NCBI GenBank assembly: GCA_019115385.1
Contig: DXDR01000003.1
Location: 1 to 45,358, forward strand
Reading direction: 5' to 3'
DNA: 45,358 nt
Origin: Candidatus Mediterraneibacter avicola
Lineage (GTDB): Bacteria > Bacillota > Clostridia > Lachnospirales > Lachnospiraceae
Under the pieces are notes generated by a model that searched no databases, was not told the origin of the DNA, and worked only from the letters and a program-made list of their open reading frames with translations. A program made the translations under genes and the position numbers. Every line of letters starts with the position of its first letter. Position 1 is the stretch's first letter. Below, piece by piece: positions 24,914 through 33,808 of the stretch.

Positions 24914-24942
24914 ATGATACAACATCAAATATTGTTTTTCAA
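24914..24942 (-). promoter_or_regulatory. Proximal promoter of the NlpC/P60 gene
   Basis: On the minus strand TTGAAA, 17 bases, TATCAT, 44 bases before the start codon. Confidence 0.6.
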
Positions 24943-25006
24943 CACCATTTCACAAAAAAACGCATTTGCAGGGTGACATAATTCATCTTTTGTTAATCTG
25001 TAATAA

Positions 25007-25035
25007 ATTATAATAAAAAGTCGAGATGATTTCAA
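25007..25035 (-). promoter_or_regulatory. Distal promoter of the NlpC/P60 gene
   Basis: On the minus strand TTGAAA, 17 bases, TATAAT, in a very AT-rich stretch. It would give a leader of about 130 bases. Two promoters suggest that the hydrolase answers to more than one signal. Confidence 0.65.
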
Positions 25036-25116
25036 CACTTTTTTAACATTTTTGTAATAATTCACAATTTGGATTTGTATGAGTGAGAAGGGGCGCAGAG
25101 AAAGACGGGCATGGTG

Positions 25117-25260
25117 ACTCGGAGGAATCTGTCAGAAAAAGTAAAGGATTCAGAAGCTGATGTCAAGGCCTTAGATGAAATTGTTCGAGCATAGCGAGTT
25201 TTTCATCTAAGGCCTTGCTTTTAATCAGGTTCTGAATCCTTTACTTTTCTCAGATTTCGG
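25117..25260. repeat. Long imperfect inverted repeat downstream of gltD
   Basis: The arms are about 65 bases. The inner block is a perfect 17-bp stem (CAAGGCCTTAGATGAAA at 25164-25180 with its complement at 25201-25217) and a 20-nt loop. The outer block is a perfect 19-bp stem (25137-25155 with 25230-25248). Weaker pairing continues to about 25117 and 25260. No coding sequence or transposase is inside. It fills part of the 499-base gap between nlpC and gltD. The rest of that gap holds the two nlpC promoters and, at 25261-25368, nothing I can identify. Confidence 0.9.
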
Positions 25261-25368
25261 AGCGGAACCAGGAACACACGCCCCGCATCTCAGATACATT
25301 CCCCACGCGGAGCATCCCGGTCACTTTCGGACGGTTTACCTGTCAAGTTCATTTCGCCAAATCCGAAT

Positions 25369-26868
25369 CTACTGCACGGACAGATTGGTATATCCCATGA
25401 GGCTTTCGTCGATCTCCCGCGCCGCCTCCCGTCCTTCACGGATAGCCCACACAACAAGAGACTGGCCCCTGTGCATATCGCCTGCTGTGAATACATTCGG
25501 CACGCTGGATGCGTAACGTCCTTCCTCGGTTTTTACGTTGGTCCGCTGATTCACTTCCACGCCGAAAGCTTTTGTAACATAGTTTTCACTTCCCAGGAAG
25601 CCTGCTGCGATCAGCACAAGATCGACGTCAACAGTGTATTCTGTTCCCGGGATCTCTACCATCATCATTCGCCCTGTGGCCTCGTCTTTTTTACTTTCCA
25701 GTTTTACAAGAACAGCCTTGCAGAGTTTTCCTTTTTTGTCCTTTACAAATTCCTTCACCGTGGTAGTGTAAACACGGGGATCGGAACCGAACACCGCGAT
25801 GACTTCCTCCTGTCCGTAGTCTGTCTTGCAGACCTTCGGCCATTCCGGCCAGGGGTTGTTCCCGGTTCTCTCATCCGGAGCTTTCGGCATCATCTCAAGC
25901 TGCAGAACAGACTTTGCGCCGTGACGGATGGATGTGCCGACACAGTCGTTTCCCGTATCCCCTCCACCGATGACAATGACATTTTTTCCCTTCGCGGAAA
26001 TATATGTGCCGTCTTTGAGCTTCATATCGTTTGCCCACAGGGCTTTGGTGGTGGATTTCAGGAAATCTACCGCAAAATAAATTCCTTCCGCGTCTCTGCC
26101 GGGAACTTTGATATCTCTTGGATTGGAGGCTCCGCAGGCCAGAAGAATGCGGTCATACTCTTTCAGAAGAGCCGCAGGTTTCACGTCTTTTCCTACATTG
26201 CAGCTGAGACGGAATTCCACGCCTTCCTCTTCCATCACCGCTAGCTTTCTGTCAATATACTGTTTCTCCAGCTTCATATTCGGAATGCCGTAACGAAGCA
26301 GTCCGCCCGCCTTGTCTTCTCTCTCGAAGACCGTTACAGAGTGTCCCCGCTTGTTGAGCAGGTCGGCCGCCGCCAGTCCGGCGGGGCCGGAACCGATCAC
26401 GGCGATTTTCTTGCCTGTACGTACCTTTGGCGGATTTGCCTTTGCGTATCCCATTTCATAGGCATTTTCTATGATCGCGTACTCGTTGCCCTTCGATGCG
26501 ACCGCCTCCTGGTTCAGGCCGCATGTGCAGGCTTTCTCACACAGCGCCGGGCATACCCGTGAAGTGAATTCCGGGAAATTGTTTGTCTTTACCAGACGGT
26601 AATAAGCCTCCTCCCAATTCCCGTTGTAGATCAGGTCGTTCCACTCCGGGACCAGGTTGTGAAGAGGGCATCCACTCGCCATGCCCATCAGTTCCTTCCC
26701 GGACTGGCAGAAGGGAACGCCGCACTCCATGCAGCGCGCCCCCTGAAGTTCCTGCTCTTCCCTGGAAAGAGGCGTGTGGAACTCATTGAAATGCCGGATC
26801 CGATCGATCGGCTGCTCCGCCGTCTTGTCCTGTCTCGCATAATCCATAAATCCTGTTGCTTTTCCCAC
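25369..26868 (-). CDS. gltD: Glutamate synthase (NADPH) small subunit (GltD)
   Basis: GltD takes electrons from NADPH through FAD and iron-sulphur clusters to GltB. It has 499 aa. N-terminal Cys clusters for two 4Fe-4S centres are CMECGVPFC and [16 protein letters not shown]. An FAD site is at [19 protein letters not shown] and an NADPH site at [19 protein letters not shown]. The C-terminal [21 protein letters not shown] closes the FAD site. The start is GTG at 26868, nine bases after GGAGG, just after the gltB stop. It forms an operon with gltB. Confidence 0.96.
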   Translation of the reverse strand: MGKATGFMDYARQDKTAEQPIDRIRHFNEFHTPLSREEQELQGARCMECGVPFCQSGKELMGMASGCPLHNLVPEWNDLIYNGNWEEAYYRLVKTNNFPEFTSRVCPALCEKACTCGLNQEAVASKGNEYAIIENAYEMGYAKANPPKVRTGKKIAVIGSGPAGLAAADLLNKRGHSVTVFEREDKAGGLLRYGIPNMKLEKQYIDRKLAVMEEEGVEFRLSCNVGKDVKPAALLKEYDRILLACGASNPRDIKVPGRDAEGIYFAVDFLKSTTKALWANDMKLKDGTYISAKGKNVIVIGGGDTGNDCVGTSIRHGAKSVLQLEMMPKAPDERTGNNPWPEWPKVCKTDYGQEEVIAVFGSDPRVYTTTVKEFVKDKKGKLCKAVLVKLESKKDEATGRMMMVEIPGTEYTVDVDLVLIAAGFLGSENYVTKAFGVEVNQRTNVKTEEGRYASSVPNVFTAGDMHRGQSLVVWAIREGREAAREIDESLMGYTNLSVQ

Positions 26869-26881
26869 TTTTCGCCGCCTC

Positions 26882-29800
26882 CTATCTTCCGTTTTTGATC
26901 ATGTTGAACGCTTCGATTTTCGCTTTTTCACGGCTTAGACCCTTCTCCTCCATCTGGATAATGGCTGCCATCATCTTTTCATAATCCTCCGGAATGATCT
27001 TCTTGAACTTCGGCAGGTACTCTTCAAACCGGTCAAGGATTCTTTTGCCCGCCTCGGAGTTCGTATAGGATACATGTTCCTGTATCATTCCTTTGAGTTC
27101 CTGAACGTCATATTTGTCTGTTACGCGTTCAATATTGACCATGGCCTTATTGACACGTTTGTACAGGGTGCTGTCTGCGTCCAGTACATAAGCGATACCA
27201 CCGCTCATTCCGGCTGCAAAGTTCTTCCCGACCTGGCCGAGCACGACCACGCAGCCGCCGGTCATATACTCACAGCCGTGATCGCCGACACCTTCTACTA
27301 CCGCGCGGGCCCCAGAGTTGCGGACGCAGAACCTCTCTCCTGCCACACCGTTGATGTAGGCCCTTCCGCTGGTAGCTCCGTAAAGAGCAACGTTTCCTAT
27401 TATAATGTTCTCATCTGCTTTGAACCGGGTGCCGTTCGGCGGGCACACAACCAGTTTGCCGCCGGACAGTCCTTTTCCAAAGTAATCGTTGCTGTCGCCG
27501 GTCAGCTCCAGCGTCAGTCCCTTCGGGATAAATGCGCCGAAACTCTGTCCGCCTGCGCCCTTACATTTGATCACGTAACTGTCGTCCTCCAGGCCGTCTG
27601 GATATCTCTTTGTGATTTCAGAGCCAAAGATCGTTCCAAAAGTCCGGTCTGTGTTGGTGACGTCGATTTCCAGGCTTCTCTTCTGTCCCTTTTCCAAAGC
27701 CAGAAGAAGTTTCTTTACCAGCACTTTCTCGTCCAGCGTTTTCTCCAGTTCAAAGTCAAAGCGTTTCTTCGGGTTGAAGATCATGCCTTTCTTTTCCTTT
27801 GCATAAGGATTATAGAGCACGCTGCTCAGATCCAGGGCCGCCGCCCGGTCTGATGTGGGCGCGTCCTTCACTTTCAAAAGATCCGTTCTTCCCACCAGTT
27901 CATCCACAGAGCGCACGCCCAGTTTTGACATATATTCTCTTAATTCTTCTGCGATAAAGCGCATGAAGTTCATTACATACTCCGGTTTGCCTGTAAAACG
28001 CTTTCTGAGCTCGGGATTCTGGGTCGCCACGCCCACCGGGCAGGTATCCAGATTGCAGACGCGCATCATAACGCACCCCATTGTCACCAGAGGCGCTGTG
28101 GCAAATCCGAATTCCTCCGCTCCAAGCAGAGCCGCGATCGCCACATCCCGTCCGCTCATCAGCTTGCCGTCGGTCTCGATCCGCACCCGGTCTCTGAGGC
28201 CGTTCTGGATCAGCGTCTGGTGCGTCTCAGCAAGACCCAGTTCCCAGGGAAGTCCCGCATTGTGAATGGAACTTCTGGGCGCCGCGCCGGTTCCTCCGTC
28301 GTATCCCGATATCAGGATCAGCCCCGCGCCGGCCTTTGCCACACCTGCAGCGACGGTTCCCACTCCGGCCTCGGACACAAGTTTTACAGAAATTCTGGCG
28401 TCTTTATTTGCATTTTTACAGTCATAGATCAGCTGCGCCAGATCCTCGATAGAGTAAATGTCATGATGAGGCGGCGGTGAGATCAGGCTCACGCCAGGCG
28501 TAGAGTGGCGTGTCTTCGCGATCCACGGGTACACCTTTCCGCCCGGAAGATGTCCGCCCTCACCCGGCTTTGCCCCCTGGGCCATCTTGATCTGAATCTC
28601 ACGGGCGCTTACCAGATACCTGGATGTAACGCCGAAGCGCCCCGAAGCTACCTGCTTGATGGCAGAACAGCGGTCTGTGTCAAGTCTTTCGATATCCTCT
28701 CCGCCTTCACCGGAGTTGGACTTTCCGTGAAGCCGGTTCATGGCGATCGCCAGAGTCTCATGGGCCTCTTTTGAAATAGAACCGTAGGACATGGCTCCTG
28801 TCTTAAACCGGGTAACAATGGAGTCCACACTTTCCACCTCTTCAATGGGAACCCCCTTCTTCGGATAGTTGAAGTCCAGCTGGCCCCGCAAGTTGATCTT
28901 TTCGCCTTCCTCATCCACCATCTTTGTGTATGTTTTAAACATTTCATAATCGCCTCGTCTGGTGGACTGCTGGAGCATATGAATGGTCTGGGGATTGTAC
29001 AGGTGTTCCTCCCCGCCGCTCTTATATTTGTGTCTTCCCTCACTGTCCAGCGTCATATCGACTCCCAGTCCCAGGGGATCAAACGCTTTCGAATGGAACG
29101 CCGTGTAATCCGCGGCGATCTCCTCGATTCCGATCCCGCCCACACGGCTTACCGTGTCTGTGAAATACCGGTTGATAAAATCCTGCTTCAGTCCGATCGC
29201 CTCAAAGATCTTTGCTCCCTGGTACGACTGGATCGTAGAAATACCCATTTTGGATGCGATCTTTATAATTCCATGGATCACCGCGTTGTTGTAATCGTCT
29301 ACCGCCGCATAGTAGTCTTTGTGCAGCAGTCTGGATTCGATCAGCTGGCGGATGGACTCATGGGCAAGATAAGGGTTGATCGCGCAGGCCCCGTATCCCA
29401 GCAAAGTTGCAAAATGGTGTACCTCTCTTGGCTCTCCGCTCTCCAGGATCATAGCCACAGATGTTCTTTTCTTTGTACGCACCAGATGCTGCTGCAGGCC
29501 GGAGACAGCCAGTAGCGACGGGATCGCCACATGGTATTCATCCATCTCCCTGTCCGTCAGGATCAGAATGTTTGCCCCTTCCCGGATTGCCCGGTCTGCT
29601 TCGATAAATACATACTCGATCGCCTTCTCCAGGCTGGTATTTTTATAGTATGTAATCGGAATCTGGGCGACCTTGAAGCCTTCCACATTCATTTCTTTGA
29701 TCTTCAGCAGATCCGTATTGGTAAGAATCGGGTTGTCTACCCGCAGCATTTTACAGTTTTCTTCCCTTTTCTCCAGCAGGTTTCCGTCCCTACCTACATA

Positions 29801-31414
29801 AATCGTAGTCGAAGTTACGATCTCCTCGCGGATCGCGTCGATGGGCGGATTTGTAACCTGGGCAAACAGCTGTTTAAAGTAGCCGAACAGGGGCTGCTGC
29901 TTTTGAGAAAGGACAGAAAGCGGCACGTCGATTCCCATTGCCCCGATTCCCTCGCTTCCATTTTTCGCCATCGTAAGAATGGAAGTTTTCACATCCTCAT
30001 AGGTGTAGCCGAAAGCCTTCTGCAGCCGGGTGCACTCCTCTTTCGTATATTTCGGAATATCCTTGTTCGGAATCTTCAGGTTTTTAAGATGGATCAGATT
30101 TCGGTCGAGCCACTCGCCGTAGGGTTCTTCGTTGGCGTATTTTTCTTTCAGCTCCTCGTCATCGATCACCCGTCCCGCCACTGTATCCACGAGCAGCATC
30201 TTGCCCGGATGCAGCCTTTCTTTTACAAGGATTTTGGACGGCTCGATATCAAGCACGCCTACCTCTGACGACAGGATCAGGTTATCATCGTCTGTAATAT
30301 AATATCTGGAAGGACGAAGCCCGTTCCGGTCAAGTACGGCTCCCATCACATCTCCATCGGAGAACAGAATAGAGGCCGGTCCGTCCCAGGGCTCCATCAT
30401 AGTCGCATAATACTGATAAAAATCTCTTTTGTTCTGAGACATACTCCTGTTGTTGACCCACGGCTCCGGAATGGCGATCATAACGGCAAGAGGCAGTTCC
30501 ATACCGCTCATTACCATGAATTCAAGGGCATTGTCCAGCATAGCCGAATCCGAACCGGATGTGTTGATCGCCGGAAGGACTTTGTGCAGTTCTCCTTTCA
30601 GGCAGTCCGACTCCATCGTCTCCTCCCTGGCCCTCATCTTATCTGCATTTCCCCGGATCGTGTTGATCTCGCCGTTGTGAACAATAAACCGGTTCGGATG
30701 CGCCCTCTGCCAGCTCGGCGCTGTATTGGTGCTGAATCGTGAGTGTACCATTGCGATCGCGGACTCATAGTCCTCATCCTGCAGGTCGCCGAAAAACTGG
30801 CGGAGCTGTCCTACAAGGAACATTCCCTTATATACGATCGTACGGCTGGACAATGATACCACATAAGTATCGTCGCTGCTCTGCTCGAACACCCGGCGGA
30901 CGATATACAGCCTGCGGTCAAAATCCAGACCTTTTTCTATTTTTTTCGGCCGCTCGATGAATGCCTGCATAATACACGGCATACAGTCCACGGCGGTTTT
31001 ACCCAGTATTTCCGGATGGATGGGGACTTCGCGCCATCCCAGGAAATTCAGGCCTTCCTTTTTTACGATAACTTCAAAAATATTCTTGGCCTGATTTCTT
31101 TTCAGCTCATCCTGGGGAAGAAAGAACATTCCCACTCCGTAATCTCTCTCTCCGCCCAGAGTGATTCCGAGAGGCTTACAGACTTTGCTGAAAAAGCGAT
31201 GAGAGACCTGCAGCAGAATTCCCACCCCGTCTCCGGTCTTCCCTTCGGCGTCCTTTCCGGCTCTGTGTTCCAGGTGCTCCACAATCCTGAGGGCGCCTGC
31301 AACCGTACTGTGGCTTTTTACGCCTTTGATATTTACAATGGCGCCGATCCCGCAGTTATCATGTTCAAAACTATCACGGTACAATCCCTGCCGGCTGTCA
31401 ATTTTTTTCCTCAT
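26882..31414 (-). CDS. gltB: Glutamate synthase large subunit (GltB)
   Basis: GltB makes two glutamates from glutamine and 2-oxoglutarate, channelling ammonia between two sites. It has 1510 aa, typical of bacteria. A propeptide of about 20 residues precedes the nucleophile Cys in DNCGIGAIVNIKG, and the class II glutaminase domain runs to about 430. The FMN/3Fe-4S synthase domain has the cluster Cys in CVMMRVCNLDTCPVG (about 1130), preceded by GGTGAAPRSSIHNAG. The GXGXG domain ends the protein (GGCVVVLGQVGKNFAAGMSGG). It is first gene of gltB-gltD behind the promoter at 31453. Confidence 0.97.
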   Translation of the reverse strand: MRKKIDSRQGLYRDSFEHDNCGIGAIVNIKGVKSHSTVAGALRIVEHLEHRAGKDAEGKTGDGVGILLQVSHRFFSKVCKPLGITLGGERDYGVGMFFLPQDELKRNQAKNIFEVIVKKEGLNFLGWREVPIHPEILGKTAVDCMPCIMQAFIERPKKIEKGLDFDRRLYIVRRVFEQSSDDTYVVSLSSRTIVYKGMFLVGQLRQFFGDLQDEDYESAIAMVHSRFSTNTAPSWQRAHPNRFIVHNGEINTIRGNADKMRAREETMESDCLKGELHKVLPAINTSGSDSAMLDNALEFMVMSGMELPLAVMIAIPEPWVNNRSMSQNKRDFYQYYATMMEPWDGPASILFSDGDVMGAVLDRNGLRPSRYYITDDDNLILSSEVGVLDIEPSKILVKERLHPGKMLLVDTVAGRVIDDEELKEKYANEEPYGEWLDRNLIHLKNLKIPNKDIPKYTKEECTRLQKAFGYTYEDVKTSILTMAKNGSEGIGAMGIDVPLSVLSQKQQPLFGYFKQLFAQVTNPPIDAIREEIVTSTTIYVGRDGNLLEKREENCKMLRVDNPILTNTDLLKIKEMNVEGFKVAQIPITYYKNTSLEKAIEYVFIEADRAIREGANILILTDREMDEYHVAIPSLLAVSGLQQHLVRTKKRTSVAMILESGEPREVHHFATLLGYGACAINPYLAHESIRQLIESRLLHKDYYAAVDDYNNAVIHGIIKIASKMGISTIQSYQGAKIFEAIGLKQDFINRYFTDTVSRVGGIGIEEIAADYTAFHSKAFDPLGLGVDMTLDSEGRHKYKSGGEEHLYNPQTIHMLQQSTRRGDYEMFKTYTKMVDEEGEKINLRGQLDFNYPKKGVPIEEVESVDSIVTRFKTGAMSYGSISKEAHETLAIAMNRLHGKSNSGEGGEDIERLDTDRCSAIKQVASGRFGVTSRYLVSAREIQIKMAQGAKPGEGGHLPGGKVYPWIAKTRHSTPGVSLISPPPHHDIYSIEDLAQLIYDCKNANKDARISVKLVSEAGVGTVAAGVAKAGAGLILISGYDGGTGAAPRSSIHNAGLPWELGLAETHQTLIQNGLRDRVRIETDGKLMSGRDVAIAALLGAEEFGFATAPLVTMGCVMMRVCNLDTCPVGVATQNPELRKRFTGKPEYVMNFMRFIAEELREYMSKLGVRSVDELVGRTDLLKVKDAPTSDRAAALDLSSVLYNPYAKEKKGMIFNPKKRFDFELEKTLDEKVLVKKLLLALEKGQKRSLEIDVTNTDRTFGTIFGSEITKRYPDGLEDDSYVIKCKGAGGQSFGAFIPKGLTLELTGDSNDYFGKGLSGGKLVVCPPNGTRFKADENIIIGNVALYGATSGRAYINGVAGERFCVRNSGARAVVEGVGDHGCEYMTGGCVVVLGQVGKNFAAGMSGGIAYVLDADSTLYKRVNKAMVNIERVTDKYDVQELKGMIQEHVSYTNSEAGKRILDRFEEYLPKFKKIIPEDYEKMMAAIIQMEEKGLSREKAKIEAFNMIKNGR

Positions 31415-31452
31415 AATCCCTGTCCTTTCTTTTACATTTTTTGTTTTTTACG

Positions 31453-31481
31453 ACTATACATGATTTTTTCTAATTTGTAAA
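31453..31481 (-). promoter_or_regulatory. gltBD promoter
   Basis: On the minus strand TTTACA, 17 bases, TATAGT, 39 bases before the gltB ATG. Upstream (31482-31620) the sequence is strongly AT-rich and holds three copies of a TSTGATAATT-like motif (31502-31511, 31510-31519, 31540-31549, plus-strand reading), possible regulator sites. Confidence 0.65.
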
Positions 31482-31641
31482 CAAGAAAATTTTTATAATT
31501 GTCTGATAATTTGATAATTAATAGTTTTTATTAAAATATTCTGATAATTACGCTTTTACAAAAACTATAGGAATAATTTCTATAAAATCTAATTTTCTTT
31601 TATTTTACTCGGTTCCTTTTCCAAATCAGCGCACAGAAAAA

Positions 31642-31663
31642 GCGGCAGGAATTTTCCTGCCGC
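31642..31663 (-). terminator. Terminator of the argS-alaX-CPBP operon
   Basis: A 9-bp perfect stem GCGGCAGGA/TCCTGCCGC closes a 4-nt AT loop and is followed on the minus strand by TTTTTCTG, 25 bases after the CPBP gene stop. Confidence 0.85.
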
Positions 31664-31687
31664 GCACAATTCAAAATTGTTTTTTTA

Positions 31688-32614
31688 TTAAAACATGTTA
31701 GTCTTATCGCCGGTTCCGGGCTCTTTTTCCTTCTTCACAGCTCCCCCGGTCCTCTGGATCAGCACATACATCGCCGAGCAGACAAACGCGCCCGCGATAA
31801 CCGCACCCGCCATTCTGACAGGCGCTCCCCCGATCCAGCGGAACACCCCAAGCTCCGTATACAGAAGGGAACTGCAGTTAGCCGCCACATGAAGAAGGAC
31901 AGGCGCTTTCAGAGATCCGAACTTCTCATATACATAGCACAGGAAAATACCCAGGAGCAGAGCGTATGCCATCTGCGCACCGTCCTGGTGCATCAGCACA
32001 AAAAACAGAGACGACCAGAGAGCCGAGTACCAGAATCCCCGATTTTCCATAAACCGCCGGAACAGCACTCCACGGAACATCAGCTCTTCCGCGATCGGAA
32101 CTATAACCCCCAGCACTGCGATCTGTACCGGAAAAGAGGGCATATAAGTAATCTGGGACGCACTCTGCGACTGCCCGCTGTAAAAAGCAAGTTCTACCAT
32201 GGCAAAAAAACATGTCGCCGCAATACTGACCGCCAGGCCGAATACCAGTACTGTCCAGTATTTTTTCACCGGAGCTTTCTTAGCCGGTTCCACACCGCAG
32301 GCCATTTCCAGTTTTCTGTCTCTGGTGAAAAACCATGCATTGACCGGTATGGTGATCAGGGAAGCCACGCCCGCGATCTCTGTGGCATAGCGGAAAACAT
32401 GCTCCATCGCCGGTTCCATCAATGTCCAGTACTGCCTGGTCATCTCTTCCATTGTCAGCGTCTGCTGTCCGACAAGCTGCTCATACACATCCGCCAGATA
32501 CGGAATGGATATAACGAGGACGCAGACCATCTCCACCGCGAGCCGCACGCCCATATAGATCAGCACAGGAGCTGCAAGACTCCAGAACAGACTTTTCCTA
32601 TGCATTTGATTCAT
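31688..32614 (-). CDS. CPBP-family intramembrane glutamic endopeptidase (CAAX protease-like)
   Basis: This membrane protein of 308 aa has about seven or eight hydrophobic segments. The CPBP (Abi) motifs are present: EELMFRGVLFRRF, with the catalytic Glu-Glu and Arg, then FVLMHQDGAQMAYALLLGIFLCYVYEK with the His, and LKAPVLLHVAANCSSLL with the last His/Asn motif. Members process membrane peptides, some for bacteriocin self-immunity. Its substrate here is unknown. Its ATG lies within the 3' end of alaX (17-base overlap), so it is co-translated with two tRNA-charging genes. Confidence 0.9.
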   Translation of the reverse strand: MNQMHRKSLFWSLAAPVLIYMGVRLAVEMVCVLVISIPYLADVYEQLVGQQTLTMEEMTRQYWTLMEPAMEHVFRYATEIAGVASLITIPVNAWFFTRDRKLEMACGVEPAKKAPVKKYWTVLVFGLAVSIAATCFFAMVELAFYSGQSQSASQITYMPSFPVQIAVLGVIVPIAEELMFRGVLFRRFMENRGFWYSALWSSLFFVLMHQDGAQMAYALLLGIFLCYVYEKFGSLKAPVLLHVAANCSSLLYTELGVFRWIGGAPVRMAGAVIAGAFVCSAMYVLIQRTGGAVKKEKEPGTGDKTNMF

Positions 32615-33800
32615 GGTTTTCTTCCTCCGCTTTCTTTCTGATCCATTCCCTCATCTCATTCTCCGTACCGTTTATCGTCCCCTGCACCATCTCGGGCTTT
32701 CCTCCGCCTCTGCCGCCAAAAGCGCTGTTCATATCCTTTGCCAGCGCGCGCATATCCATTACCTTGCTTCCCATGACATAGCGGTATCCCTCGCCGTCCC
32801 TGCCCGAAAATACAGCGCAGAGGATCCGGTTCTTTTCCAGGATCCGGTTCATCAGCCGGCGCATGGACTCTGCCCCGAATTCATCCGTAAAGATGCAGAC
32901 AGCCTGTTCTTTTGCAGAAACCATGTCCGCCCGGCAGGAAACCAGCCTGTTTTCCTTTTCATTGATTTCCAGCTTCAGATCCGCGCACTCTTTTCGCAGA
33001 TGCTCCACCGCTTCCGCAATCTCATTTTCTTTTGCGCAGAGCATGGCGGACACCGCCTGTGCCTGCGCCTGCTTCTTTTCAAAATCCAGAAGCGCGCGCA
33101 CACCGCAGAGCATAGTCACCCGAACTCCGCCTTTGTACCGCTGTACCCCGGTCAGCTTGATCACACCGATCTCTCCGGTAAAGTTTACATGAGGAGCACA
33201 GCAGGCGCACACATCATATCCCGGTATCTCCACAATACGCACCTGGCCTTCGATCTCAATCTTGCTCCGGTATTCTATAGAGGCAAGCTCTTCCTCCGAA
33301 GGATAGAGCACCTTCACAGGCAGATTCTTCCAGACCGCCCGGTTTGCCTCCCGCTCGATCTCTTTCAGTTCCTCTTTGGTGATACCGCCGTTAAAATCCA
33401 TGGTGCAGTCTTCACTTCCCAGATGAAAGCCTACGTTATTATATCCAAACCGGGCATGGATCAGACCTGAAACAATATGTTCCCCGGTATGCTGCTGCAT
33501 TTTCATAAAACGCTCTTCCCAGTTGATCTGCCCCTTTACCTGCTGTCCGGGAGCGAACGGCCTGACCGGATTTTCACAGTCTTCCGCCAGTATATGGAAG
33601 ATCCTTCCATCCTGCTCCTGTACGTCGCAGACCTTTATTCCATCCAGGAAGCCGGTATCCGCATACTGCCCGCCTCCCTCCGGAAAAAACGCAGTCCGGT
33701 TCAGTTCTACGTGATATCTGCCGTCACGCTTTTCGCAGGAGAGAACTTCCGCCGTAAATTCCCGCAAATGGCTGTCGCTGTAAAACAATTTTTCCGTCAT
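32598..33800 (-). CDS. Stand-alone alanyl-tRNA editing protein (AlaX, long form) with DHHA1 domain
   Basis: AlaX hydrolyses Ser or Gly wrongly attached to tRNA-Ala. The 400-aa protein has an AlaRS-like N-terminal beta domain (FFPEGGGQYADTGFL), the zinc-binding HxxxH of QQHTGEHIVSG, the second metal motif around VCACCAPHVNFTGEIG, a helical linker (about 235-285) and a C-terminal DHHA1-like domain ending FGGRGGGKPEMVQGTI. It follows argS by 8 bases and is in the same operon. It lacks the aminoacylation domain of AlaRS. Confidence 0.93.
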   Translation of the reverse strand: MTEKLFYSDSHLREFTAEVLSCEKRDGRYHVELNRTAFFPEGGGQYADTGFLDGIKVCDVQEQDGRIFHILAEDCENPVRPFAPGQQVKGQINWEERFMKMQQHTGEHIVSGLIHARFGYNNVGFHLGSEDCTMDFNGGITKEELKEIEREANRAVWKNLPVKVLYPSEEELASIEYRSKIEIEGQVRIVEIPGYDVCACCAPHVNFTGEIGVIKLTGVQRYKGGVRVTMLCGVRALLDFEKKQAQAQAVSAMLCAKENEIAEAVEHLRKECADLKLEINEKENRLVSCRADMVSAKEQAVCIFTDEFGAESMRRLMNRILEKNRILCAVFSGRDGEGYRYVMGSKVMDMRALAKDMNSAFGGRGGGKPEMVQGTINGTENEMREWIRKKAEEENHESNA

Positions 33801-33808
33801 ATCCTATA

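Noticed and set aside
31482-31620. AT-rich stretch as a replication or DNA-unwinding site
   Set aside because: It sits directly upstream of the gltB promoter and lacks repeats typical of origins; an upstream promoter region is the simpler reading.
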